A stretch of DNA of 64,000 bases from Dioscorea cayenensis subsp. rotundata (Eukaryota > Streptophyta > Magnoliopsida > Dioscoreales > Dioscoreaceae): contig NC_052486.1 of the NCBI RefSeq assembly GCF_009730915.1, positions 21,419,589 to 21,483,588 of the forward strand, read 5' to 3'. Under the pieces are notes generated by a model. It saw only the letters and a list, made by a program, of their open reading frames with translations. It ran no database searches and was not told where the DNA came from. Within the stretch, counting starts at the first letter, position 1, and every line of letters begins with the position of its first letter. Of this stretch, positions 12,484 through 23,827 are shown in pieces. Both the position numbers and the translations under genes were made by a program.

Positions 12484-14132
12484 ATGGGTGAAGTAGTGAA
12501 GAGCAGTGAGAGTTGGGCGAAGTCTATTCCGGCAGAGAACGTTCAAGCTCTTGCAAATGAAACTAGTATGAATCCAGAGATGGAGATACCTCTCAGATAT
12601 ATAAGGCCTGACTTGGATCATCATCAGGACAATATTAATAAAATCATCGTTGATGAAGTGGTGCCAATCATTGATATGAAGAGATTACTTGATCCTAACT
12701 TATCTTCTCAAGAATCTTCCAAGCTCCACTATGCTTGCATGGAATGGGGTTTCTTTCAGGTTAATTATTTTTTCCATGTTATATATACTTATCAATTATT
12801 TCTAGCTAGTTTCATATTCCATGCATAATTATAAGTATATATATATATATATATATATGTTACGGTGCATGCATGTACGACGTAGGTTGTGAACCATGGA
12901 GTAGATGATGAAGTGATTGAGAAAATGAAGGTTGATTTGGAGGAGTTTTTCAAGCTACCTTTGAAGGAGAAAGAGGTGTTTGCACCATTGCCTGGTGGTC
13001 TTCAAGGTTATGGCCAAAAGCTTGTGCTTAATGAAGAGAAACTAGAGTGGCAAGACATGATGTTCCTCATCACTCAACCAGTTCTTGCTAGAAACTTCAG
13101 ATTTTGGCCTACTTCTCCTCCTACTTTCAGGTACCTATTTTTCTCTCTTTCTTAATTCATTAATAAGTAATTAAGGTTCATCCTTTTAGTTATCTCTTTT
13201 CTCTCTATCAATTCTATAATTAAGCTTAATTAATTAATTGTTGTACTTAATGTTGATATTAATTTCCTTTCTTCAAGGCTTTAATAATTTTATTTTATTT
13301 AAGTAGTGGCGCCTTAATTCTGCTTTTCAATCAATATCTAAATATTCCAACAATGATATATATATATATATATATGGTTTTAACTTGACAAAAATAAATC
13401 CTTGATATATATATATATATTTTGGCATGTAGGTCAACACTAGACAAGTACTCAAAAGAACTAAAATCAGTTTCAATGAGTTTGTTTGCTGCAATTGCTA
13501 AGAACTTAGGACTCAATCCACAAGTACTTCATGATGTTTTTAAAGAACAACAAAGGATGAGGATGAACTATTACCCACCATGTCCCAAAGCAAACCAAGT
13601 GTTAGGCATCAACCCACACACTGATGCTGGTGCCCTAACTATTCTCCTTCAAGTCAGTGATGTTCAAGGCTTGCAAATAAAAAAAAATGGCCAATGGCTT
13701 CCTGTTCAACCACTCCCACATGCTCTAGTTGTCAACATTGGTGACGCCCTTGAGGTAAATATATAAATAATATAATATTATATTATTATTATTATTATTA
13801 AATATTAAACTTTGGTGATGATATATCAATGCCTTTGAGCTTTCTAATTACTGCATGTTTGTACTACTTGATATATATGTACGTAGATCATGACTAATGG
13901 GAAGTATGCAAGTGTAGAACATAGAGTGATGGTGAACAACAAGAAAGAAAGGCTATCAATTGCTGCATATCATAGTCCTAGTTTTGATAAAATAATTGGA
14001 CCTTTGCCTGAGATTGTACAAGGTGGTAAAGAGTACTACAAGACAATGAAGTATGAGGAGTATATGGAGTTCCATTTCTTAGCCAAAGTGGAAGGCAAGA
14101 ACCATATGGACTTCATGAAGTTGAATAATTAA
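12484..14132 (+). CDS. 2-oxoglutarate/Fe(II)-dependent dioxygenase, SRG1-like (DOXC class)
   Basis: A cytosolic 2OG-Fe(II) oxygenase; the family oxidises or demethylates small molecules such as alkaloids and phenolics, and the substrate cannot be read from sequence. Exons: 12484-12759, 12886-13130, 13433-13754, 13887-14132, all with GT-AG borders, giving 362 aa, the normal family length. The N-terminal DIOX_N region contains PIIDMKRLL, WGFFQVVNHGV and GYGQ. The C-terminal double-stranded beta-helix keeps the iron triad His-Thr-Asp in INPHTDAGALT plus His in SVEHRVMVN, and the 2OG-binding Arg-Leu-Ser in ERLSIAAYH. The start is the first ATG after a purine-rich leader and gives the usual N-terminus. 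It is one half of a tandem pair with the copy at 16017-18253. Similar to SRG1 and codeine O-demethylase-like proteins; exact clade not assignable. Confidence 0.92.
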
Positions 14133-15590
14133 GTTGTTTTATTTAATTACTTATGTTTGTAATAAATAGTATCATCTCTGTGATTATATATATATATATA
14201 TATATGTATGTTTGTTTGTTTCATTGTAAGTCCATTTAAGCAAGTGTATGAACTAATCTGTTAGCATTTGCTTATCTCATTTGGATGATCTTTATTCTAT
14301 TATGTGATCATGGAATGTGAGTAATAATTTAGTTCATCATCATTCCATTTGGATTTAAACTATTTAAAGAATGGTTGGTAGTTAGTACATCATTTCATTT
14401 TGAAATTTCTTTGAACACATGTGAAAATTAATTATTAAATTAGGTGTATTTTTTTCCAAAAACAAACATTAGTTATGAAAGGTAGATCATTGTAATTCTC
14501 TCTCTAAGTTCATATAAAAATTTAAAAAAAAATTGTGATGTGCATAAAAATTAATTATTATGGTTAATTATAAACGAATTACTGATTATCTTCATATTTT
14601 CCCTACAAATGAAGGAAGAGTTTATAAGTGTATGTATTTTATGCTTTATATTTTCTTGGTTCAATCATATTAAACTTTAAATGATATATTGTCACATTTA
14701 TTCCATTCTTGGATATATATTTACATATTTATAAACTTGGAATTTTCGATATTTTGGTAAATGACAAAAGTTTGCATCATCATTTCTTAAACTTTTAATA
14801 GCATAAAAAATATTATGATCATCTTCTTGATTACTAATTAGCTTGAATCATTAAACATATTTGCTTGTCAAAGTACTTCTAAATTGTATATAATAGTTGA
14901 AAAGAAATGAAATAATGGCAAAAAGTAAAATTAAATAAATTAAATGAGTTAGATTAAATTATTCTCAACCAATTAACTTAGTTTAGTAAAAAATAAAAGT
15001 TTACTATCCATACATATACAAAAATTACCATCTGATCGATAATCCTAAGAAATAATCACTTTTTTCTTTAATCTATTTATAATAAACAATAAATTCCAAA
15101 CATGAAAATGAGAAACATGTATCCAACTTAAAAATTTATGACCATGAATAATAGAAACTCTGATTTCTTATAAGTGAATCACACAAATCAAAACAAATGA
15201 TATGACTCTAAATTAACTTAAAGCTCATGTTTATTTGTCCATATAATCAATAGTATTTCTCAAATATTAAATCCTATCCAAATCTTACCCAAATCTTTCT
15301 CATGGACATCTTGAACTTCTTGAAAAATACATCTGAACTGCTCAATAATTTCGAAATATTAAATTTTAACAAACTAACATTTCAAGGATTAATTATTATA
15401 TGTGCAATTATTGATGAATATATATATATATATATATGAATGCTTTGTTAGATGGGGAACATGACTATATTTATCTAGTGAAAATTTTATTTTATTAAGT
15501 GTGCTCCTTGTTATTTATGTTATTATTTAAATATATACTAATGTGCATGGTTCCAAGTTCCAACGTAATGACGATTTTACTTTAGAATAC

Positions 15591-15634
<44 letters not shown>

Positions 15635-16016
15635 CAGTGAGAGAGTCTCATTCTTATTATTTTCTATAATCATTAGAGACAATACAACCACCATGATCAG
15701 CTAATGTAAATGATCGAAGATCTCCTTTCATCAAGCACTAATGAATTTTTTTTTTATAGCTTTTGGATTTATTATAATTTTTTATTCTGTCAAAAAAAAA
15801 AAAACTTTTGTATAATTATATAAGTCTCCACTATTATTACTTTTTCATTAGTTTAATCCTTAAAATAGGTCCCATTTACACCAAACCATAGCAAGCAAGA
15901 AAGGTAAGATTTTAGCTTATAATTAATTAAGTTTTCCAAAGAAATTTTAATTATAAGCACATATATACTAAAGTCTAGCATCACAAACTGTGAGTTCAAA
16001 GAGAAATTAAGAAGTG
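14133..16016. other. Spacer between the tandem dioxygenase copies
   Basis: AT-rich 3' UTR and intergenic DNA with several (AT)n runs; no coding signal on either strand. The last 100-150 bp is the probable leader of the downstream copy. Confidence 0.5.
15591..15633. repeat. (AT)n(GT)n compound microsatellite
   Basis: About 9 AT units followed directly by about 12 GT units. Confidence 0.9.
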
Positions 16017-18253
16017 ATGAGGAAAGATGAGAGTTGGGGGAAGTCCATTCAGGTTGACAACGTTCAAGTTCTTGCAAATTCAAGTGCCGATATACCTGAA
16101 ATATATATAAGACCTGACTTGGACATCGGAGCCGGAAAAATCTCCGACGAGAAGCTCCCTATAATTGATATGAGTCTGTTATTGAATTCAAACTTCTCTT
16201 TTGAAGAATGTTCTAAACTTGATCTTGCTTGCAAACAATGGGGCTTCTTTCAGGTTTGTGCATGTTTATACATATATATTTGCATGCATATATATATTTC
16301 ATGTGTGTATATATATATATATATATAAGTTAATTTGATTAAATATTTATTTGAAATTAAGTAATTGGAATGTTGTATTTTGAATAGCTTGTAAACCATG
16401 GGATAGATGATGAATTGATGGATAAAATGGAGGGAGATTTGAAGGAGTTTTTCAAGCTTCCATTAGAAGAGAAAGAAGTGTTTGCACCAGTGCCTGGTGG
16501 ACTTCAAGGTTATGGCCAAAAACTAAATGTTAATGAAGAGAAGTTGGAGTGGCATGACTTGCTATTCCTCATCACGCGCCCACTTGATTCTAAGAATTTG
16601 AGATTTTGGCCTACACATCCTTCATCTTTCAGGTCGATCCCTAAACATCATCACTTTATTTATTTATTTTGTTTGTTAATTAATTTGTTTATTTCATTAA
16701 TCGATTTTTTTATCTTAATTTGTGATTTATCTTTTTTTTTTATATTAAAAACTAATTACAAATGTTTCTATCTAATATGAAAACCCATATATAAGAGAAA
16801 AAGAGAGATTTTATTCATACTCAGACTAGCTAGTTGTATATAATGATCACTATATAGTAATATTAAGATAAAGCAAAAATTGTATACATACTCTAATGAA
16901 GTTGGTAGTTGCTAATATATATATTTTTCATAAAAATTGTATTTATGTATATATCTCTGTAAAAGGTTGTTTGAAATGTCTGTTTGAAGTTATTTTGTTT
17001 ATTTTGGTTTTAACCCGCAGGTCAACATTAGAAAAATATTCACTAGAATTAAAAAGGGTTTCAGAATGTCTGTTTGAAGTTATTTGCCAAGAACTTAGGG
17101 CTCAAGCCAGAGACACTCCTTAATCTGGTTGATGACTCATCAAGGTATAAGGATGCATTACTATCCACCATGTTCAAAAGCAAGCCAAAGTGTTAGGCTT
17201 GAACCCACATTCTGATGTGGGTGTTCTAACTCTTCTACATCAAGTGGGAGATGTTCAAGGTTTGCAAATCAAGAGAAATGGCAAATGGCTTCCTGTTGAA
17301 CCAATTCCTCATGCCTTTGTTATCAACATTTCTGATGTACTTGAGGTAATTAATTAATTATCTCTATTCACATTTACATTTAATTTTCCAAGTGACTTTT
17401 AGAACAAAATTAATTATATTTATTTATTACATAGTTTTCATTCAATATAAAAATCTTAAGATAATAGCAGCATGTACGTAGTAGGCATGGGACATATAAT
17501 GATTAATTTGATTAATTATTTATATATATGCCAGGCACGCAATGACACCCTACAATATCATTATCATTATATATGTTATAATTATATGATCTCAGATAGT
17601 TATGGATTATCTCTATATATATATACTATTCATGTAACAAATTTTAATATTTTCATTACTCTATCAGTTAGAAATTTTAAGCTTATCCCAATAATTTTTT
17701 ACCTAATTGTCAAACTAATATTGTGATCAGCATCTTAAAAAAACTTAAGGTTTTGATTTAAAATTTCTTTTTCTTTTTTCTTTTTTGTTCAATAGCTCAT
17801 AGTTTAAACTTTGAAGTTAAAATACATTGATAGTTGATACATATATTAATATATATCATTTGCAAACTTTGGTAATAAATTAAGTAGCTTCAAACTTCGT
17901 AACTAAAAATTGACCAACTTCTTTAATTATATATATATATATATATTTATATATTTGATACGTTGCATGGAAATGAATTATAGATATGGACAAATGGGAA
18001 ATACGTAAGCGTAGAGCATAGAGTGACAGTGAACAACAAGAAAGAAAGGCTCTCAATTGCAACACATCATAGACCAAAGGCTGATGGCATGGTTGGCCCT
18101 CTCAAAGAGTTAATGCAAGGAGATGATCAGGAGGAGCATTACTACAAGACTATGGCCTTTGAGGAGTATATTCAATTATATTTATCAGGGAAAGTTGAAG
18201 GAAAGAGACACATGAACTCCATGAGAATCAACAAGTCATATATAGATGCATAG
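16017..18253 (+). pseudogene. Tandem SRG1-like dioxygenase copy, exon 3 broken by three single-base insertions
   Basis: Paralogue of the gene at 12484-14132 with the same four-exon layout: 16017-16253, 16388-16632, 17021-17345, 17984-18253. Exon 2 is 245 bp in both copies; exon 3 is 325 bp here against 322 bp there. Aligning exon 3 to the intact copy places one extra base in the T run 17083-17085, one T at about 17146, and one A in 17187-17189. The uncorrected frame stops at 17121-17123. Ignoring the extra bases gives about 357 aa with the iron ligands (HSD in NPHSDVGVLT, His in VEHRVTV) and the RLS 2OG motif all intact, so the damage is restricted to about 105 bp. Either a very young pseudogene or a local assembly error in a functional gene. 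Confidence 0.85.
16975..16995 (+). repeat. Intronic echo of exon 3 sequence
   Basis: A 21-bp stretch near the end of intron 2 is identical to 17065-17085 inside exon 3, exactly 90 bp away. The preceding 20 bp also match at about 14 of 20 positions at the same offset. It looks like a small local duplication that copied part of the exon into the intron. Confidence 0.7.
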
Positions 18254-19168
18254 CTAGCTCTTGCATGCATACATTTATATATAAAATTTGTGTGTGCATC
18301 TTGTTAACAATAAAATGTATGTGCTTATATGTATGTTGTTTTTAGTTATTAAGCCTTTTTGAAATAAAAATGGTTATTTAATTTGCTTTATTAAAAAAAA
18401 ATGTTCCACATTTATAAATTCAAACTCTATATATAGACACATGATGCATATTTATATATTTATGATATTAGATGTAGGTTCATGTAGTTCCTATGTATAT
18501 ACATATTACGTACAGTCACAATCCTATCATAATTAAAATGAAGTTATATTATTGTAACTTTGGTTGATATATGTTATTTTCTTCGGATGAAGAATTGATT
18601 TTTAAGCCATTTATATATATATATATATATATGATGACAAGAAGATGGATGTGATATAGAGCAATTGTAATAGTGCCTTGAATGTCAAAAATCAATGTCT
18701 ATTAAATTTTTATGCATTAACATTTTAATTAATAAATCAAATTGTAAAGCATTCGATTTATACAGAGTTGTTAAATGCAAATTAAATTTGTAATGTTTGA
18801 GCAAGATTTAATTTAAAAACTTAAATTAATAAAATGAGAAGTTTAAATTTATCGGTTTATATTTATATTGATTAAGCTATTTGATGGGATTGTGAGGCTA
18901 TATATTTGTTATTCTTGCATGGAACCTTCCTTCACAAATATGTAATCCTTAGAAGCACACTTCTCTGATACAAGTCTCGAGGCTCACTATCTTGGCCCAA
19001 ATAATAATATATTTAATTAATATCTAGCAAAGAATAAGTTTAATAAATAATAACTTTAATAAACTTTGTTTTTCTAATAACTTCTTTTATATATTGCAAT
19101 GTGGCAACACATGTGCAACTTATTAGCCAAAAATAAATAAATAAATAACTGACGAATAAAAATTCAAA
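18254..19168. other. AT-rich spacer
   Basis: 3' flank of the dioxygenase copy. AT-rich with (AT)n runs; nothing coding seen. Confidence 0.5.
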
Positions 19169-19181
19169 CAAAGTGATATAT

Positions 19182-19370
19182 ATATATATATATATTTTGA
19201 GAAAGGTGACAAGCACCAGAATTCAGGGACGTGTATGTGTGGGGAGCAAGGCTCAACGCCGACCCACGTGCTCTCACCTTGCGTAGGACATGAGGTTCGA
19301 TCTTGGGTCCTCCTCGAAATGAACGCCCTACGCAAGAGACCCAATACCAATTGACCCAAAAGCCGTTGGT
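19182..19370 (-). mobile_element. tRNA-derived SINE
   Basis: A 189-bp insertion, less AT-rich than its surroundings, flanked by a perfect 13-bp direct repeat, CAAAGTGATATAT (19169-19181 and 19371-19383). Read on the minus strand it starts just inside one TSD, has an A-box-like GGGTCAATTGGT about 15 nt in, then a B-box-like GATCGAACC (fits GWTCRANNC) about 50 nt later, and ends in an (AT)n tail. This order and spacing match a pol III SINE. The family cannot be named without a database. Confidence 0.72.
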
Positions 19371-19383
19371 CAAAGTGATATAT

Positions 19384-21009
19384 TTCACTAAATTTAAAAA
19401 TTCATAATTCAATAAGCAAAGACCAACTAAAGCCTAATGCTTCTAAATATATAATTTAGGAACTTTGCTATTTAATTTTGGATCTCTCATTTAGAATATT
19501 TATTTTTAAAGGTAAAATTATGTTATCACCAAATTGTTTACTGTACTTTTTATGTCTTACAAGTACTATTTTGTTTTGTGTATTCCTATTTTCTAAAGCA
19601 TACACAGAAAAAAAAACCATCAAATAAAATGAATTAGTTTGGTCCAAACACCGACCATCTTTTAAAACAAACATTCTGATTTTAATATTTTTTATATATT
19701 ACTATTTTATTTTGTGTATTCTCATTTCCCAAAAGCTTGAGGGGTAAAACCATCAAATAAAATGAATTAATTTAATATAAGCACTAATCTATAAATTAAA
19801 ACAAATATTCTTAAAAAAACATTGCAATAAACAAAAATTGGAAAACAACTTTAAAAAAAAAAAAATTATGTACCCCTAAAATTGGTCAAAGTTATCTTAG
19901 ACCTTATTCCTCAAAATTATCTTCCAGTTTTTTAGTCTTAACCATTAACATAACTACTGTTTAACACCTTTAATTTAAAACATTTCCCTGAATAATTTAT
20001 TAATCAGATTATAAAATTTAATTTAATGAAAGTAAAAGACCTCATTGCCCAATATTGCAAGCATGTGTAACATATCCAAGAAACCCAAAACAAGACAAGA
20101 GAATATTAATTATATACAAACCCAAATGTACATTAGTACTGGTAGACTCAAAGGGGCCCACCCTCCCATTCCCCATACTCCAAACTCTTCATGTCCACCA
20201 CTTCACTTTGACCATAATTTCAAAAATGCCCTTGCCCATCTGTCACTGTAGGGGAACATGGCTGAGGGCAAATCAGTCAAAATGTAGGAATGATTCTGTG
20301 AACAAGGAAGGTGCCCACAAGCTTCCTCTATGTCAGGGCCCCCCAAATCCCACTAGTTTCCAAGGTATCCAATGGATATGCATTGCACACCATGGTGGAA
20401 CTCCCCAAACCCTAACCCTAACCCTAGACCATAAATAATTACACCCATTTCACCATTTGGGATTAATATTTAAAGTTCATGTTTTATTATAAATTAAGAT
20501 TTTTATTATATATTTTTTTTATTAATTATTTTATCTCTAAACATTCTTTTTATAAATATGGATAAATGAGGAACACAACTCTCAACTTCTTAACTATATA
20601 TATATATATATATAACTCTGTTATTATAAACACTATCTATTATTTTTTTATTTATATATATTTAAAATATCATTAAATATAATTACATGATAAAAGTGAT
20701 TAACATCTGGTGTTTTCTAATAATTTTAACTAAAATAAAGTCTACAAACAATCACACTCTTGAGCTTAAAATATATATATTAACATAGAAAAATAAAACA
20801 AATATAATATATTCACAACTAAGTGAAAAACAATAAAACATTGTGAAGATGGACCACAGTGAAGACCTTCCTATAAAAACAATAAAACCTTCTCCTTCTC
20901 TTGATTTCATGGTGCAATAACTTTCCTTCTCTCAACCAACATCCAAAGAAGAAGAAGAAGAAGAAGAAGAAGAAACAACACAACTTGAAACAAAGACACA
21001 TATATAGAT
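19384..21009 (+). promoter_or_regulatory. Upstream region and 5' leader of SPL8-like gene
   Basis: AT-rich to about 20040, then a more GC-rich patch with no convincing ORF. A telo-box run (AAACCCTAACCCTAACCCTA) sits at 20407-20426; such boxes bind plant telobox factors in promoters. A TATA-box candidate, TATAAAAA, lies at 20872-20879, about 130 bp before the ATG, followed by a (GAA)n tract at 20947-20974 in the predicted leader. Confidence 0.5.
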
Positions 21010-22100
21010 ATGTTCTTAGAGTATGAATGGACTAATCCTGCTGCAGCAGCCGCAGCAGCCATGCTACTCTTCAGTGAAGAAAATCAACAAGTTATCAATG
21101 ATCACAGGCAAGTTTATAACCATCATTTTGGCCATGATCTCACCGGAGACTTCTTTTGCCAACCTACTACCATACCAGCTCCACCACCAGCACCAGCACT
21201 GCCAACTTCAGGGCTCTTTCCGATGGTAACCTCATCTTCTTCATCACTGCATGGTCTTGCTCTTCCACCAGCACCAACAAGATTAGGGTTGAATCTTGGA
21301 GTGAGAACTTACTTCTCTTCTGAAGAAGGGATGATGGTAACTGGTAGAGTCTCTCGCCGGAGACCTCGAATGGTCCGATGTCAAGCCGAAGGCTGTGGTA
21401 CCGATCTAACTCATGCTAAACACTATCACCGTCGTCATAAGGTTTGTGAGTTTCATTCTAAAGCTTCCATTGTTATCACCGCCGGACTTTCTCAGAGATT
21501 TTGCCAGCAATGTAGCAGGTATATATATATATATATAGTGTTATAAATTGTTCTCTTTAATTATTTCCACATATTAATTACTATTATTGTTGTTGTTGTT
21601 GTTGTTATATATCTTTGAAATGTTATTATTGCATGTGTTGTAGATTTCATGTGTTGTCAGAGTTTGATCAAGGGAAGAGAAGTTGTAGAAAAAGACTAGC
21701 TGAACATAATCGTCGGAGAAGGAAATCACATGATCTAATAACTTCACCGGCCGGTGAGAAAACTCCGGTGATGGTGACCGAAAAAGTCTTGTTCACAACT
21801 AGTGATAACAAAACCAATGATCATGTCCTTTCACTTCCTCCTCCTCCTCCTCCTCTTCCTCCTCAAGAAGAAACTAATGGAGCACCAATGGTGTTAGGGT
21901 TAGGGTTTAACTCTAATGAGAGTGGTGATTTGATGGTGGTTCCGGCACCGGCAGGGCTCTCTGGCTCATCGTCGACAGGGACGTCACCGTGTCGATTTCC
22001 GGTGCAGCTCGGAGACTTCGGTGAGCATGAAAATCATAATCATTTTCCAAACTGGGATGATGGTGAGGATGGAAGTAGTATTAGAGCTCTCTTTTCATAA
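21010..22100 (+). CDS. SPL8: SBP-box transcription factor, SPL8-like
   Basis: Nuclear DNA-binding regulator that recognises GTAC-core sites; the SPL8/LIGULELESS1 group acts in floral organ, trichome and ligule development. Two exons, 21010-21518 and 21644-22100, give 321 aa. The intron falls inside the SBP domain at CSR|FH, the standard position. The SBP domain spans roughly residues 121-195: zinc-ligand blocks [25 protein letters not shown] and [10 protein letters not shown], then the bipartite nuclear signal [17 protein letters not shown]. The [13 protein letters not shown] box just before the domain is typical of SPL8. An N-terminal Ala run and a Pro run after the domain are low-complexity. 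I see no miR156 site in the coding region, as expected for SPL8. Tail-to-tail with the second SBP gene. Confidence 0.92.
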
Positions 22101-23827
22101 TTAGTGTGGTAATATAATGCTTATGTTTAATTTTGTGTTGCTTTTGTTTACTTTTAGTTTAATAAACTTGAGAAGGAGATTAAAGTCTCTTTTTCTTTCT
22201 TAAGTTTTTATCCATGATCTTTAGCATGAGTTTTGTAATAAGATTTAGTAAGAGGACTGCATGAAGGTTCTGTTAATCACGTAAGCATGCATGTGTGTTT
22301 GTGTGTATATATATATATATATAGTCTCTTATTGTTTGTTTAAACTTAATTATATGATAATTAAGAATGGGAGAGTTTCTAAATAGAGCATGAAATTATT
22401 GTCCTTGATTATTCTGTCTATGATGTATTGTTTTTACAATTTGACAGAAAAAATCAGTTGCACGTGTATTATCCTTAAAGCAAAATGAATGTGGAGTTGC
22501 ATGCACTCTTAATTATGAGAATTATTATATTGTTCCATCTCTAATGATAAGTTTTAGATCTTTGCACATGGACCATGTTATAAAGAGATGGATGTTTGTT
22601 CTTAACAAAATCTAAATTAAGCTGCTTTCTTCTTCTTCTTCTTCTTCTTCTTCTTCTTTCCTATTCATCATAAGGTGGATTAATGTATGTATTATAGTGC
22701 CACTGATAACTCTATCATAATTAGTTTAATGATGCTTGCAAAAGATTTGCTTATAAAATATTTTGATTTGTAATTTTGGATGGAAGTGAAAATTATAAGT
22801 TCATATATCCCTCTAAATTATAAATAAATAAATCTTTCCAACCAAACCCATAATATCTGATTAAAAAATTCCGTCGAAGATGAAAAATTTTTTTAAATCC
22901 AATCATTACCATAGAGCTCTAACCAAATAAACTCCCTATGATCAAAATTTAGAATTATTTTAGTCAATTATATTTACATAAGATCTAATAAATAACTTTG
23001 TTAAAGACTTAAAAGAAATTTAAATCCCTCAATATTAGAGAACACCGACCAAATAAACCCTCTTTGCAATAATCATAATTTAAGTGTATTTTTAAAAATG
23101 CTTTGAGAGTTATTACAACCAAACAAATAATATCTAGCTAGCTAAATTAATTTCCTGTCGGTGACTATTTAAAATTATTATTATTATCAAGTCTGTAAAA
23201 GTTATTTGAAGACCTCAAATGCTTCAAAAATCTTATCACTCCTCTGTAGCAAGGTGTCTGGATTAGGACATTACTGTTTCTGTCATGAAACAGTGATGGA
23301 AGACTTGAAAACACAGAGCCTAGTGAATTTTGGCCTTCAAATACTGCCAACAAAAACACAGGTATCTTTTCTTAGGGTTACAAGCAGTAAAATGACCTAT
23401 TACTTTCTGCAACCATATTTACCACTCAGAGCCATCCAAAGTTTGAGGAAAGTTCCCGGAAAGTTTATATGAGATTCTGTGTGTGCACGTGTGGGACAAT
23501 TTATCATGACAAAAAACCAATAGCCATTATTCACATTAGGGTAATGCTCCAACTGAACTAGCTACCAAGTGTAGAGATTACAAGGAAAGCACAGAAGCTT
23601 TAGCCCAAATTTGCAAAAAAAGAAAAAGGAGAGTTACCTGTTTTTTTGTCTTTACTGCATCACCTGAACCTTTGACAAATAAAAGATGAGAAATTCCCAG
23701 CAGCTTCCTTGAAAACATTTCTGACCATAAACTCTACATGTGCAAGCATCATGTGCATTGTTTATTCACTCTTTTGGTCAGGCGACTCAGGCCAAATAGT
23801 ACCTTAGTTTTGTTTCAGTTCTGGTTC
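22101..23827. other. Convergent intergenic region between the two SBP genes
   Basis: Holds the 3' UTRs of both genes. A (TTC)n tract lies at 22627-22659. The part next to 23827 is plausible 3' UTR of the minus-strand gene. No ORF with a recognisable product. Confidence 0.5.

Noticed and set aside
20407..20426. Interstitial telomere / chromosome end
   Set aside because: Only about three units; better read as a telo-box.
20055..20438. 127-codon open frame upstream of SPL8
   Set aside because: No family resemblance, telomere-like repeat at its end, lies in the promoter region of SPL8.
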